DNA of 64,000 nt from Rhodoferax sp. (GCA_003133245.1 PKWM01000021.1:89186-153185); one strand, 5' to 3'. Positions 1 to 9,040 are shown, numbered from the stretch's first letter. Made by a program: numbers and translations. Notes: generated from the letters alone by a model not told the origin.

Positions 1-1
1 C

Positions 2-1402
2 GAAGCCAAAGCAGGCGGTTTCATGCGCCAGCAAATTCCGCATTTCCGCTTGCCCGAGGAGGTGATTGACGAAGAAACCGGCTACATCCTTGACCTAGGC
101 GTGAAGTTCAAGAACAAGCAGCGTGTTGAGTCGATGAAAGAGCTGATGGAGCAAGGCTACGACGCAGTTTTTGTGGGTTGCGGTGCCCCGCGCGGCCGGG
201 TGCTGGATTTACCGGGTGGCAAAAAGGCCAGCGCCAATATCCACATTGGTATTGACTGGCTGGCATCGGTTTCGTTTGGCCATGTCACCAAAGTCGGCAA
301 GCGCGTGATCGTTTTGGGAGGTGGCAATACGGCCATGGATTGCTGCCGCTCAGCGCGGCGTCTGGGCGGCGAGGATGTCAAGGTGATTGTGCGCAGCGGC
401 TATGAGGAAATGAAAGCCTCGCCGTGGGAAAAGGAAGACGCCCAGCATGAGGGCATCCCGATCATCAATTACCACGTTCCCAAATGCTTCAACCACAAAG
501 ACGGCCAGCTTACGGGCATGACGTTCGAGGTGGTGAGCGCGGTCTATGACGAAAAGGGCAAGCGCACCTTGCTACCCACCGGCGTGCCGGACGTAATTTT
601 TGAATGCGACACGGTGTTGGTGGCGGTCGGGCAAGAAAACTCGTTCCCCTGGATTGAGCGAGACTGCGGTATAGAGTTTGACCGCTGGGGTTTGCCGGTG
701 CTGGGCAAAGATACGTTTCAATCTTCCATTCCCCGTGTTTTCTTTGGCGGTGATGCTGCCTATGGCCCCAAGAACATCATTACGGCGGTGGCGCATGGCC
801 ACGAGGCGGCAGTTTCCATCGATCGCTTCATCAACGGTGAAGATGTTGCGGTGCGTCCGGCACCGCTGACCCAGATGATGTCCCAGAAAATGGGCATTCA
901 TGAGTGGAGCTATCACAACGATGTCTCGAATGATGTGCGTTTCAAAGTGCCATGGGCCAAGGCGGAGGTGGCGCTGGCCAGCATTCGGGTCGAGGTGGAA
1001 CTCGGCTTTGATGCGGGCACCGCTTTCAAGGAAGCCAGTCGCTGCCTGAATTGCGACGTGCAGACGGTGTTCAACCGTGACACCTGCATTGAGTGCGATG
1101 CTTGCACTGATGTCTGCCCGATGGATTGCATTACTTTCACCAGCAATGGCGACGAAACTGATTTGCGCTCCCGGCTCAATGCCCCGGCGCACCACGCAGC
1201 GCAGGACCTGCTGGTCTCGGGGGAGCTCAAAACCGGGCGCATCATGGTCAAGGACGAAGACGTTTGTTTGCACTGCGGTTTGTGTGCTGAGCGTTGTCCC
1301 ACCGGCGCCTGGGATATGCAGAAATTCTTGCTCAACACGACCGTGGCTGGGACAGGCTGCCGTGACAAACAAAAAGTTCATCATGAAGCTTTGGGGGTCT
1401 GA
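2..1402 (+). CDS. FAD/Fe-S oxidoreductase subunit of 2-oxoacid oxidoreductase, 5'-truncated
   Basis: This is the GltD-like flavin subunit of a 2-oxoacid oxidoreductase, expected to pass electrons between Fe-S clusters and a pyridine nucleotide. The frame is open back to base 2, so the first ATG at 23 is internal and the N-terminal Fe-S and first FAD-binding part lies outside the window. Visible are a second nucleotide-binding fold (VIVLGGGNTAMD) and, near the C-terminus, two ferredoxin-like cysteine clusters (CIECDACTDVCPMDC and CLHCGLCAERCP) that should hold two [4Fe-4S] clusters. It lies 54 bases before korA. A flavin subunit beside KorAB matches the 2-oxoglutarate:NADP+ oxidoreductase (KorABC) described from Azoarcus evansii, so a KorC-like role is likely but the substrate is inferred. 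Confidence 0.85.
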   Translation, partial: EAKAGGFMRQQIPHFRLPEEVIDEETGYILDLGVKFKNKQRVESMKELMEQGYDAVFVGCGAPRGRVLDLPGGKKASANIHIGIDWLASVSFGHVTKVGKRVIVLGGGNTAMDCCRSARRLGGEDVKVIVRSGYEEMKASPWEKEDAQHEGIPIINYHVPKCFNHKDGQLTGMTFEVVSAVYDEKGKRTLLPTGVPDVIFECDTVLVAVGQENSFPWIERDCGIEFDRWGLPVLGKDTFQSSIPRVFFGGDAAYGPKNIITAVAHGHEAAVSIDRFINGEDVAVRPAPLTQMMSQKMGIHEWSYHNDVSNDVRFKVPWAKAEVALASIRVEVELGFDAGTAFKEASRCLNCDVQTVFNRDTCIECDACTDVCPMDCITFTSNGDETDLRSRLNAPAHHAAQDLLVSGELKTGRIMVKDEDVCLHCGLCAERCPTGAWDMQKFLLNTTVAGTGCRDKQKVHHEALGV

Positions 1403-1456
1403 CTCTGGCGACGCATCAGCGAACTCGCCCTGTCCCCAACCAATTAGGAATTAAGC

Positions 1457-3307
1457 ATGAAACGCATTGAAGCCATCAACGATTTCGTCATTAAATTTGC
1501 CAATATCAACGGCTCGGGTTCGGCATCTGCCAATGAACTCTTTGCCAAGGCCGTGATGCGCATGGGCGTACCAGTGAGCCCACGCAATATTTTTCCGAGC
1601 AACATCCAGGGCATGCCGACCTGGTACGAGGCGCGGGTCTGTGAAAAAGGTTATCACGGACGCCGTGGCGGCGTCGACATGATGGTGGCCATGAACCCGC
1701 AGACGTGGGATGAGGATGTGGCCGAAATCGAACCCGGTGGTTATCTTTTTTACGATAGCACGCGGCCGATTCCGCCGAGCAAATTCCGCCAGGACATTGA
1801 GGTCATTGGCGTACCGTTGACCGAAATCAGCAATGCGGCCTACACCGAGCCGCGCCAGCGCCAGTTGTTTAAGAACATCATTTATGTCGGTGCATTGTCG
1901 GTGCTGCTTGACGTCGATGCCAATGTTTTTGAAAAGCTTTTTGCCGAGCAATTCAAGGGCAAGGAGCGCTTGCTTGAATCCAATGTGCGCGCCTTGCATC
2001 TGGGGCGTGATTACGTCCAGAAGAACCTCAAGGCACCGCTGGGTATTCGGGTGCGCCGCTCGGATCAGGTGGGCGACCAGATTTTTACCGACGGCAACAG
2101 CGCACTCGGCCTGGGCTGTGTTTATGGAGGTGCCACGGTGGCGGCCTGGTATCCCATCACGCCATCGTCCACCGTACCCGAGTCGTTTCAAAAGTATTGT
2201 GAAAAGTTCCGTGTCGATGCTGAAACTGGCCAGCACAATTACGCTATTGTGCAAGCTGAAGACGAATTGGCTTCCATCGGTATAGCGATCGGAGCGGGCT
2301 GGAATGGCGCACGCTCGTTTACCGCCACCTCCGGGGCCGGCATCTCGCTGATGACCGAGTTTCTGGGGTTGGCCTATTTTGCCGAAATTCCGGTGACTCT
2401 CATCAACGTGCAGCGCGGCGGTCCTTCCACCGGCATGCCTACACGCACGCAGCAGTCTGACCTGCTTTCCTGTGCCTATGCGTCGCACGGTGACACCAAG
2501 CATGTGATGCTGTTCCCGCAAGATCCGCATGAATGTTTTGAGCATGCAACGGCGGCGCTGGATCTGGCCGATCGGCTGCAAACGCCGATTTTTGTCATGT
2601 CCGATCTGGACATCGGCATGAACCAACGCCTGTGCAAACCGTTTGTCTGGGACGATGCACGCGAGTACGACCGAGGCAAAGTCATGACGGCGGCCGAGCT
2701 TGAAGCGGGCAAGGATTTTGGTCGCTACAAGGATGTCGATGGCGATGGCATTCCGTGGCGCACCTTGCCCGGCACCCATCCGACCAAGGGCGGCTACTTT
2801 ACCCGTGGCACGTCCAAGGACGCCTATGCGCGATATTCCGAGCGCGGGCCCGATTACATCTACAACATGGAGCGCTTGCTCAAGAAGTTCAAAACGGCTG
2901 CCAGTCTGGTGCCGCAACCGGTGGAGCGCAAGGCCGCGCAAGCCACCCGCTTTGGCGTGATTTATTTTGGTTCCACCAGCCCGGCCATGCGCGAGGCGCT
3001 GGAGGTGCTCGAAGAACAAGGCCAATATCTGGATGCCATGCGCTTGCTGGCCTTTCCTTTCCCGGAGTCGGTCGAGCGTTTCATTGCCGAACACGAGCGG
3101 GTCTTTGTGGTCGAGCAAAATCGCGACGCGCAAATGCGCACCTTGCTGGTCAACGAGCTTGATGTTGATCCCAAGCGTCTGGCCAAAGTGCTGCACTATG
3201 ACGGTACACCCATTACCGCGCGCTTCATCATCCAAACTATTCGCACTAATTTGCAAGCGCTGGCGGCCAGTTCCGCAGCGACTTCTGCGCAAAAGGAGGC
3301 AGCATGA
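1457..3307 (+). CDS. korA: 2-oxoacid:acceptor oxidoreductase, fused gamma-alpha subunit
   Basis: This 616-residue protein is the alpha subunit of a 2-oxoacid:acceptor oxidoreductase with the gamma domain fused at its N-terminus (about residues 1-200), followed by the pyrimidine-binding alpha domain. The alpha domain carries the typical block around residues 290-340, including TSGAGISLMTEF and RGGPSTGMPTRTQQ. The complex converts a 2-oxoacid plus CoA to the acyl-CoA and CO2, with electrons going to ferredoxin or, through the flavin subunit upstream, to NAD(P). It overlaps korB by four bases (ATGA), so translation is probably coupled. 2-Oxoglutarate is the likely substrate; pyruvate or another 2-oxoacid cannot be excluded from sequence alone. 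Confidence 0.9.
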   Translation: MKRIEAINDFVIKFANINGSGSASANELFAKAVMRMGVPVSPRNIFPSNIQGMPTWYEARVCEKGYHGRRGGVDMMVAMNPQTWDEDVAEIEPGGYLFYDSTRPIPPSKFRQDIEVIGVPLTEISNAAYTEPRQRQLFKNIIYVGALSVLLDVDANVFEKLFAEQFKGKERLLESNVRALHLGRDYVQKNLKAPLGIRVRRSDQVGDQIFTDGNSALGLGCVYGGATVAAWYPITPSSTVPESFQKYCEKFRVDAETGQHNYAIVQAEDELASIGIAIGAGWNGARSFTATSGAGISLMTEFLGLAYFAEIPVTLINVQRGGPSTGMPTRTQQSDLLSCAYASHGDTKHVMLFPQDPHECFEHATAALDLADRLQTPIFVMSDLDIGMNQRLCKPFVWDDAREYDRGKVMTAAELEAGKDFGRYKDVDGDGIPWRTLPGTHPTKGGYFTRGTSKDAYARYSERGPDYIYNMERLLKKFKTAASLVPQPVERKAAQATRFGVIYFGSTSPAMREALEVLEEQGQYLDAMRLLAFPFPESVERFIAEHERVFVVEQNRDAQMRTLLVNELDVDPKRLAKVLHYDGTPITARFIIQTIRTNLQALAASSAATSAQKEAA

Positions 3308-4359
3308 CTTATATTGCCAAACCCCGGATGCACCATCCGGAGCTCACCACCAACCAGGTGGGTTACACCCGCCGTGATTACGAAGGACCGGTATCCACGC
3401 TGTGCGCTGGCTGTGGCCATGATTCGATCTCGGCTGCCATCATCCAGGCCTGTTGGGAGCTTGACATTGAGCCGCACCGGGTTGCCAAGTTGTCCGGCAT
3501 CGGTTGTAGTTCCAAATCACCGACTTATTTCCTGGGCGCATCGCACGGCTTTAATACCGTTCATGGGCGTATGCCTTCGGTTTTGACCGGTGCCAACCTG
3601 GCCAACCGTGAATTGCTTTATCTGGGCGTATCGGGCGACGGTGATTCAGCCTCGATTGGTTTGGGCCAGTTCGCCAACGCCATGCGCCGCGGTGTGCGCA
3701 TGGCTTATCTGGTGTACAACAACGGCGTCTATGGCTTGACCAAAGGGCAGTTTTCTCCTACCGCTGACCGGGGTTCGAAAAGCAAAAAGGGCGCCATCAA
3801 CAACGAGAGCCCGGTCGATCTGGTGAGCCTGGCACTGCAAATGGGAGCCACTTATGTGGCGCGGAGTTTCTCGGGCGACAAAGAGCAGTTGGTGCCTTTG
3901 ATCAAGGGTGCTTTCCGTCACGGTGGCGCGGCTTTCATCGACATCATCAGTCCTTGTGTGACCTTCAACAATCACAGTGGCAGTACCAAGAGCTACGACT
4001 TTATCCGCCAGCACAATGAATCTGTCAGCCGGATTGATTTTGTTGCAAAACGCAGCGAGATTACGACCAGCTATGCACCGGGTCAGTTGGTTGAAGTGGA
4101 ACAACACGACGGTTCGATTTTGCGTTTGCGCAAGTTGCACGACGACTACGATCCAACCGATCGCAATGCGGCGCAGAGCTACATGAACGCGCACCAGGCG
4201 CGTGGCGAAGTGGTCACCGGGCTGCTCTATGTCGATCCGCTGGCACTGGACCTGCATGTGGCGCAAAATACCAGCGTCAAACCACTCAACAGCTTTGGTG
4301 TCGCTCAGCTCTGCCCGGGCACCCAGGCACTTCAGAAAATCAACGCGTCTTTGCGCTGA
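3304..4359 (+). CDS. korB: 2-oxoacid:acceptor oxidoreductase, beta subunit
   Basis: This 351-residue protein is the thiamine-diphosphate-binding beta subunit that partners KorA. It has the N-terminal LCAGCGHDSIS and GIGCSS cysteine motifs and the TPP/Mg motif SGDGDSASIGLGQF followed by VYNNGVYGLTKGQ. The ATG overlaps the korA stop. It completes the three-gene operon that starts at the left edge. Length and motifs fit the 2-oxoglutarate/pyruvate ferredoxin oxidoreductase beta family. A short T-rich stretch follows the stop, but I see no clear hairpin before the CBS-domain gene. Confidence 0.9.
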   Translation: MTYIAKPRMHHPELTTNQVGYTRRDYEGPVSTLCAGCGHDSISAAIIQACWELDIEPHRVAKLSGIGCSSKSPTYFLGASHGFNTVHGRMPSVLTGANLANRELLYLGVSGDGDSASIGLGQFANAMRRGVRMAYLVYNNGVYGLTKGQFSPTADRGSKSKKGAINNESPVDLVSLALQMGATYVARSFSGDKEQLVPLIKGAFRHGGAAFIDIISPCVTFNNHSGSTKSYDFIRQHNESVSRIDFVAKRSEITTSYAPGQLVEVEQHDGSILRLRKLHDDYDPTDRNAAQSYMNAHQARGEVVTGLLYVDPLALDLHVAQNTSVKPLNSFGVAQLCPGTQALQKINASLR

Positions 4360-4401
4360 CGCCTGAGTTTTTTTATTGGTTTTTTGAACAGGACGCACAT
4401 C

Positions 4402-4842
4402 ATGCCAGAACGTACCGTATTTGAATCTGTTTCGCAACGCCATGTGGTCAGCCTGGCTCCGCAAGCCAGCGTTTGGGATGCGGCGTGCATCATGACCAAA
4501 GCCAACCGCGGCAGCATCCTCGTGATTGATGCTGCCGGTGTGGTGCAAGGGATTCTGACCGAGCGCGATCTGATGATGCGCGTGTTGGCCAGGGCGCTAG
4601 ATCCCAAGACCACGCCCGTGGCAGATGTGATGACGCGCAACCCGCAAAGCGTGACGCCCGAAACCCGGGTCGCCGAAGCGGTGCTGATCATGATCGAGCG
4701 CGGCTTTCGGCATTTGCCCATCATTACTGCCAGCGGAAAAATTATGGGCATCTTCTCGGTGCGCGATGCCTTGCCGCGCGAGGTGGGTGTCGCCGTCGGC
4801 CTGGCCGAATTCAACGACCAGGTCAATGACGTGCTGGGCTAG
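4402..4842 (+). CDS. Two-CBS-domain protein
   Basis: A 146-residue protein made almost entirely of a tandem CBS pair: the first repeat contains GILTERDLMMRV and the second GIFSVRDALPRE. CBS pairs bind adenosine nucleotides and act as stand-alone energy or redox sensors or as regulators of a partner enzyme. No partner domain is fused. The ATG at 4402 has an AGGA sequence about seven bases upstream and is preferred to an in-frame TTG at 4384. The gene follows korB by 42 bases in the same direction, so it may be co-transcribed, although a functional link to the oxidoreductase is only inferred. Confidence 0.85.
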   Translation: MPERTVFESVSQRHVVSLAPQASVWDAACIMTKANRGSILVIDAAGVVQGILTERDLMMRVLARALDPKTTPVADVMTRNPQSVTPETRVAEAVLIMIERGFRHLPIITASGKIMGIFSVRDALPREVGVAVGLAEFNDQVNDVLG

Positions 4843-4903
4843 CAACCTGTTGAACATTGAAAGCAACACGGCGGCAACCCTTTCTGACGTTATCCTGTGA
4901 ACA

Positions 4904-5216
4904 ATGCCGGAAGCGCTGATTTTTTCCGATTTGGAAGGTGTCATTCGGCGCTGGAATCGGGGAGCCGAGACCGTCGGCCAGAGCCTTGATCTCATCTCGG
5001 GGTGACACGCTGCCTAGCAGGTCTTGAGCCATCAAGCGATCCTTGCACAAGAGTGGTGAGCAGATCTATGTGGACATGAGTTTTGCGATGGTCAAAGATC
5101 AGGCCGGAGAAATGCTGGGCTCCATGGCCGTTGCCCGTGACGCCACCCAGCGATTTCTGGAGGAAAAGAACCTGCGCCGCCAGTTGGCAGAATTGACTCC
5201 CAAACCAGCGCAGTAA
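4904..5216 (+). pseudogene. Decayed PAS-domain protein gene
   Basis: Two pieces of one PAS-domain protein are separated by stops and a missing core. Bases 4904-5005 encode MPEALIFSDLEGVIRRWNRG and then quickly stop. Bases 5040-5216 encode the other end of the fold, with SGEQIYVDMSFAMVKDQAG and GSMAVARDATQRFLEEKNLR before a stop. Between them a third frame gives GDTLPSRS, resembling the middle of such proteins. About 40 residues of the fold appear to be lost. The intact parent would be a small PAS protein of the sensor-box type. No functional product is expected. This fills most of the interval between the CBS gene and ric. Confidence 0.65.
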
Positions 5217-5263
5217 AGCGTCGGTTCTTGGGTGTCTTGTTCAAAGCGCTTAGTTGATCCGAT

Positions 5264-5989
5264 TCACACCGAGCAACAGTTGTCATTTTTGGCGGCATTA
5301 GGTGACTCGAACTGCGGGAAGAGCACATTATTTTCGAGGTGAATGTGGTTGATCAGGTCATCGCTGAGCTGCGCGATACCCACGTACAGGGCCTGCCAGG
5401 TGTTGCAAGCACCCGGGGGCAGCGTGCCGTCGTGGGTGAGCGCCGTCAGCCGGTCCAGTTGTTCGCCGTGGCTGGTGTGCTCGCTGCGCATCATACTGAT
5501 CGGGAGCACAACCATTGGATTGCCCCCGGCTTTGAGCATAGGGAAAAGAATTGTCTCTTCCTTTTGCATGTGGTCCAGCAGCTCACCCTCCATGGACTCC
5601 AACAATTGCGCCAGACCCGAAGGCACCTCCGGGTTTTCGCGATGTACCAACTCGACACGGTGCGCCATTCGGATCAACTCGGGCAGTTGGGTGCGGTGCA
5701 CCGCGTGGTAGCGCTCCAGGATATGGTCAATCAGCGCTGTCGGCGCTGTGCTTTGGGGCGACGCGCTGCCACGCTTCAGGTCGGCGAGTTCGTCAAGCAC
5801 GGCCGCCAGGTTCAAATTCTTCTCAAGAGCGGCCTGGCGCAGACTGATCTGGCCGCCGCAACAGAAGTCGAGCTTGAGGCGCCGAAACACCGCCGTAGCG
5901 CCCGGCAACTGCACGGCGATCTGGCCCAGTGCCTGGTCGGCGCGGTTAACGCCGGGTTCTTGTTCCATGGATTGAATTGGGGTGGTCAT
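5264..5989 (-). CDS. ric: Iron-sulfur cluster repair di-iron protein (Ric/YtfE/ScdA)
   Basis: This 241-residue protein belongs to the Ric family (YtfE, ScdA, DnrN), which repairs Fe-S clusters damaged by nitric oxide and oxidants. An N-terminal ScdA_N/DUF542 domain is visible with the diagnostic DFCCGG motif near residue 43. A hemerythrin-like domain follows with spaced histidines (LIDHILERYHAVHR, LLDHMQKEETILFPML, LINHIHLENNVLFPQF) that should bind a di-iron centre. It is transcribed divergently from nsrR across a 135-base intergenic region with NsrR-like sites, so NO-responsive control is likely. Length and motifs are standard for the family. Confidence 0.93.
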   Translation of the reverse strand: MTTPIQSMEQEPGVNRADQALGQIAVQLPGATAVFRRLKLDFCCGGQISLRQAALEKNLNLAAVLDELADLKRGSASPQSTAPTALIDHILERYHAVHRTQLPELIRMAHRVELVHRENPEVPSGLAQLLESMEGELLDHMQKEETILFPMLKAGGNPMVVLPISMMRSEHTSHGEQLDRLTALTHDGTLPPGACNTWQALYVGIAQLSDDLINHIHLENNVLFPQFESPNAAKNDNCCSV

Positions 5990-6003
5990 CAGGGTTTCCT
6001 TTA

Positions 6004-6047
6004 AAGATTCATATGGTGTGAATATTTTATCCGATAAAATGCATCAT
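6004..6047. promoter_or_regulatory. Candidate NsrR operator between ric and nsrR
   Basis: The ric-nsrR intergenic region has a perfect 17-base palindrome, ATTTTATCCGATAAAAT, at 6024-6040. It runs into AAATGCATCAT (6037-6047), which agrees with 10 of 11 bases of the right half of the gammaproteobacterial NsrR consensus as I recall it (AAGATGYATTT-N-AAATRCATCTT). A weaker full-length match starts at AAGATTCATAT, 6004. Binding by NsrR is inferred from motif and neighbours. Confidence 0.5.
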
Positions 6048-6124
6048 CTCTTCATCTTTTAATACCCGGATTTGTTTCGGGGCTAACACCGTGCCCGGCA
6101 TGAAGCTGCACCAAGGAACTATTG

Positions 6125-6589
6125 ATGAAACTCACCAGTTGGACTGACTACAGCCTGCGCGTGCTCATGTACTGCGCCGCCAGCCAGGGGCGCGAGCAGC
6201 CCGTGACCATTACCGAAATTGCCGATGCGCACGACATTTCGCGCAGCCACCTGACCAAAATCGTGGTGGCGCTGTCGGATCAAGGTCTGTTGGAAACCAC
6301 ACGCGGTCGCGGCGGCGGCTTGCGCCTGCTCAAGCCGGCCAAAGACATCGTGCTGGGCGAGGTGGTGCGAAAGACAGAAACCGACTTCACGATGGTGGAG
6401 TGCTTTGCGCCGACCACCGGCAGCTGCCGTCTGAGCGGGCATTGCCGCCTCATGACGGTGCTGCAAGAGGCTTTGCAGAGCTACTTGAAGGTTTTGGATG
6501 GCGTCACGCTGGCCGATCTGGTGCCGTCGGCAGCAGCCGGACTGCCCACTTTGCCCAAACGCCGCAAGTCAGCAAAGATGGCGGTTTAA
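6125..6589 (+). CDS. nsrR: Rrf2-family nitric-oxide-sensing repressor NsrR
   Basis: This 154-residue Rrf2-family regulator has an N-terminal winged helix (LTSWTDYSLRVLMYCA and ISRSHLTKIVVALSDQG) and three cysteines at residues 93, 101 and 107 (CFAPTTGSCRLSGHC), placed as in NsrR where they hold the NO-sensing Fe-S cluster. NO destroys the cluster and releases repression. The ATG at 6125 follows an AAGGAAC Shine-Dalgarno sequence and is preferred to a TTG three bases earlier. It sits between ric and norB, two classic NsrR targets, which supports NsrR over the related IscR. A few residues between the first two cysteines exceed the E. coli spacing. Confidence 0.9.
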   Translation: MKLTSWTDYSLRVLMYCAASQGREQPVTITEIADAHDISRSHLTKIVVALSDQGLLETTRGRGGGLRLLKPAKDIVLGEVVRKTETDFTMVECFAPTTGSCRLSGHCRLMTVLQEALQSYLKVLDGVTLADLVPSAAAGLPTLPKRRKSAKMAV

Positions 6590-6621
6590 AAGAATCGCCT
6601 GGGCAACCGCTGACCCAGGCA

Positions 6622-6651
6622 AGTGCGCGCCTACAGGGCAAGGCGCGCACT
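6622..6651. terminator. Hairpin between convergent nsrR and norB
   Basis: A perfect 10-base inverted repeat (AGTGCGCGCC and GGCGCGCACT) with a 10-base loop lies 33 bases after nsrR and 31 bases after the norB stop on the other strand. There is no T-run on either side, so it is not a textbook intrinsic terminator, but it could block or stabilise both transcripts. Confidence 0.5.
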
Positions 6652-6682
6652 CGGTTGGTCAAGAGCCCCTAGCTCTGTTGGT

Positions 6683-8962
6683 TCACGCGGCTTTGGTTCC
6701 GGCCACCAATACCGGTGCCCGCTGCTGGCGCTTGCCAGCGACCAGCAAACGCACGGCAAACCAGGCCAGGAAAAATGTTCCCAAGGCGAATATGAGGTCG
6801 CCCGGCACCCGCAGCCACACCATGGTTTGCATGAAATGCGAGTGAATGACCTCGGGTGAACGGGCAAACCACATACCCTTGGTGATGCTGGCCCAGGCTT
6901 GGTAAATACCGGCTGGCACCAGGGAAACAAACACCATCATGGCCAGTCCAATATTGAGCGACCAGAACATCGGAGCCAGCAGCTTGTCAGACCAGGCGGC
7001 ACGGCTTGAGAGACCGCGCAGACAAAACAGCAGCAAGCCGATACCCAGCATGCCATAGACACCGAACAGCGCGGCGTGGCCATGCGCAGCGGTCATGTTG
7101 AGGCCTTGCATGTAGTACAGCGCGATCGGCGTATTGATCGAGAAACCCAACAGGCCAGCGCCCACCACGTTCCAGAAACCGACCGCGATGAAACACAGAA
7201 TCGACCACTTGTAGCTTTGCACCCAGGGCGCCGCCTTGGAGCGCTGGTAGTTGCGATAGGCTTCAAACCCAATCATCGCCAGCGGAACAACTTCCAGCGC
7301 CGAGAACATGGCGCCGATGGCGATCACGAAGGTGGGCGTGCCGGTGAAATACAGGTGATGCAAGGTGCCCAGAATGCCGCCGAACAAAAAGACAATGGTT
7401 TCCAGCACAATGGCAGCGTTGGCAGTGGCGGCGCGAATCAGGCCCAGACGCGTGAACAGCAGGGCAATCACAGCGGTTGCAAACACTTCAAAAAAGCCTT
7501 CCACCCACAGGTGCACCAGCCACCAGCGCCAGTACTCGATCATCGAGTAATGCGTGTGCGGGCCCCAGGTCAGCGACGTTGCATAGAAGCCACCGATGCA
7601 CAGCGCGGCCAGGAACACCATGGCAATCAAACCGCGGCTCTCTGACGGCGTTTTCAAGGCCGGCAGCAAGCCGCGCCCCAACAACGTCACCCAGAACAGC
7701 AGACCGACAAACAACAGCACCTGCCAGACGCGACCCATGCTGGTGTATTCCAGACCCTGATTGCCGACCCAGAAACTGAAAGTATTGCCCAGGTGCTGCA
7801 GTGAACCGAGCCAGCCAAAGGCAGTGGAGCCGACCACAATAAAGAGCAGGGCGTAGAACAGCACATCGACACCGAGTTTCTGGTACTTCGGCTCGACGCC
7901 CGAAATCGCCGGTGCGATGTACAGACCGGTGGCCAGCCACGCGGTGGCAATCCACAAAACAGCGAACTGGGTATGGATGGTGCGGCTCACCGTGTAGGGC
8001 AGGATTTGCGCCAACGCAAAACCGTAGAAACTGCCACCTTCAACGGCGTAGTGGGCGGTAATCACACCCATGGCCACTTGGGCCAGTATCAGGCCGATCA
8101 CCACATAGAAGTATTTCCGGGTCGCCTTCATCGACGGCGTCGGCTTCAGGTCAAACAGCGGATCGGCCTTGGGCGGCGTCGGGTCGCCTTCTTCCTTGGT
8201 GCTCGAGTGGTAGAGAATCATGCCTGCAATGGCGGCGATCATGAAAATAATGCTGGCAATGGACCAGATGCCGGCACCGGCAGTCGGGTTGTTGTCCACC
8301 AGCGGTTCGTGCGGCCAGTTGCTGGTGTAGCTCAGATCCGTCTCGCCCGGCCTGTCGGTGGCCGCCGACCAGGCTGACCAGAACATGAAGGCTGGCAGCG
8401 CCTGTAGATCAAGCGGGTCGGGCAAGGAACCTGCGTTCATTGCGTACTGTTCGCGCAGCTTGTTGAGCGACGGATCACGACCAAACAATCCTGTGTAGTG
8501 GCGGGCGACTTGTGCGACCGCCTCGGCGCGCTCGGGTGAAAGCGTGATGGTGCCGGTGCTGGCGTCAAACGTGTTGCGCCGCATTTCGCTCTTGAGCCGG
8601 CCATTGAGTTCGCCTTGTTGGCCGACACTGAGTTCCTCAAATGACTTGCCAAAATCGCGCTGCGACCAGATCGTGCGTAGCGCCAACGCTTCGCGATGCA
8701 GCCAGTCGGCCGACCAGTCCGGCGCCACGTAACTGCCATGACCCCAAACCGAGCCCAACTGCTGGCCGCCAGCCGAGAGCCAGGCTTCCTGACCGCGTTG
8801 GACCTGTCCTTCGGAGAACAGTACAACTCCCTTGGTGCTGATGACTTGTTTTGGAATTGGCGGCGCAGTCAGATAGATCTCTGTTCCGACCCAGCCTAAA
8901 ACGGCGAAAGACAGTACACAGATGACGGCGAGCCAGGTCCAGAGTTTGCGTGTGGCGTGCAT
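6683..8962 (-). CDS. norB: Quinol-dependent nitric oxide reductase (qNOR)
   Basis: This 759-residue membrane protein is the single-subunit, quinol-oxidising NO reductase (NorB/NorZ), which reduces two NO to N2O in the inner membrane. The length, with about 200 residues of periplasmic extension before the haem-copper-oxidase-like core, separates it from the shorter cytochrome-c-dependent NorB, and no norC is adjacent. The core shows the conserved WRWWLVHLWVEGFFEVFA helix with histidine and glutamates, HLYFTGTP, and HGHAALFGVYGM. The start follows an AAGGAAT Shine-Dalgarno. A sequence resembling an NsrR operator lies about 90 bases upstream. The role is likely NO detoxification or the NO step of denitrification; no nitrite or N2O reductase genes are in the window. 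Confidence 0.95.
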   Translation of the reverse strand: MHATRKLWTWLAVICVLSFAVLGWVGTEIYLTAPPIPKQVISTKGVVLFSEGQVQRGQEAWLSAGGQQLGSVWGHGSYVAPDWSADWLHREALALRTIWSQRDFGKSFEELSVGQQGELNGRLKSEMRRNTFDASTGTITLSPERAEAVAQVARHYTGLFGRDPSLNKLREQYAMNAGSLPDPLDLQALPAFMFWSAWSAATDRPGETDLSYTSNWPHEPLVDNNPTAGAGIWSIASIIFMIAAIAGMILYHSSTKEEGDPTPPKADPLFDLKPTPSMKATRKYFYVVIGLILAQVAMGVITAHYAVEGGSFYGFALAQILPYTVSRTIHTQFAVLWIATAWLATGLYIAPAISGVEPKYQKLGVDVLFYALLFIVVGSTAFGWLGSLQHLGNTFSFWVGNQGLEYTSMGRVWQVLLFVGLLFWVTLLGRGLLPALKTPSESRGLIAMVFLAALCIGGFYATSLTWGPHTHYSMIEYWRWWLVHLWVEGFFEVFATAVIALLFTRLGLIRAATANAAIVLETIVFLFGGILGTLHHLYFTGTPTFVIAIGAMFSALEVVPLAMIGFEAYRNYQRSKAAPWVQSYKWSILCFIAVGFWNVVGAGLLGFSINTPIALYYMQGLNMTAAHGHAALFGVYGMLGIGLLLFCLRGLSSRAAWSDKLLAPMFWSLNIGLAMMVFVSLVPAGIYQAWASITKGMWFARSPEVIHSHFMQTMVWLRVPGDLIFALGTFFLAWFAVRLLVAGKRQQRAPVLVAGTKAA

Positions 8963-9040
8963 AGCGGGATTCCTTATGAGTAGCGTTGAAAAAAAGTGGT
9001 CGTAAGTCCGAATCGAAACTTACTAATGGTGCAGTTTATA

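Noticed and set aside
1451..3292. 613-codon open frame on the minus strand
   Set aside because: It is the exact shadow of korA; the protein is His/Arg/Gly-rich with no family features, while korA has clear motifs.
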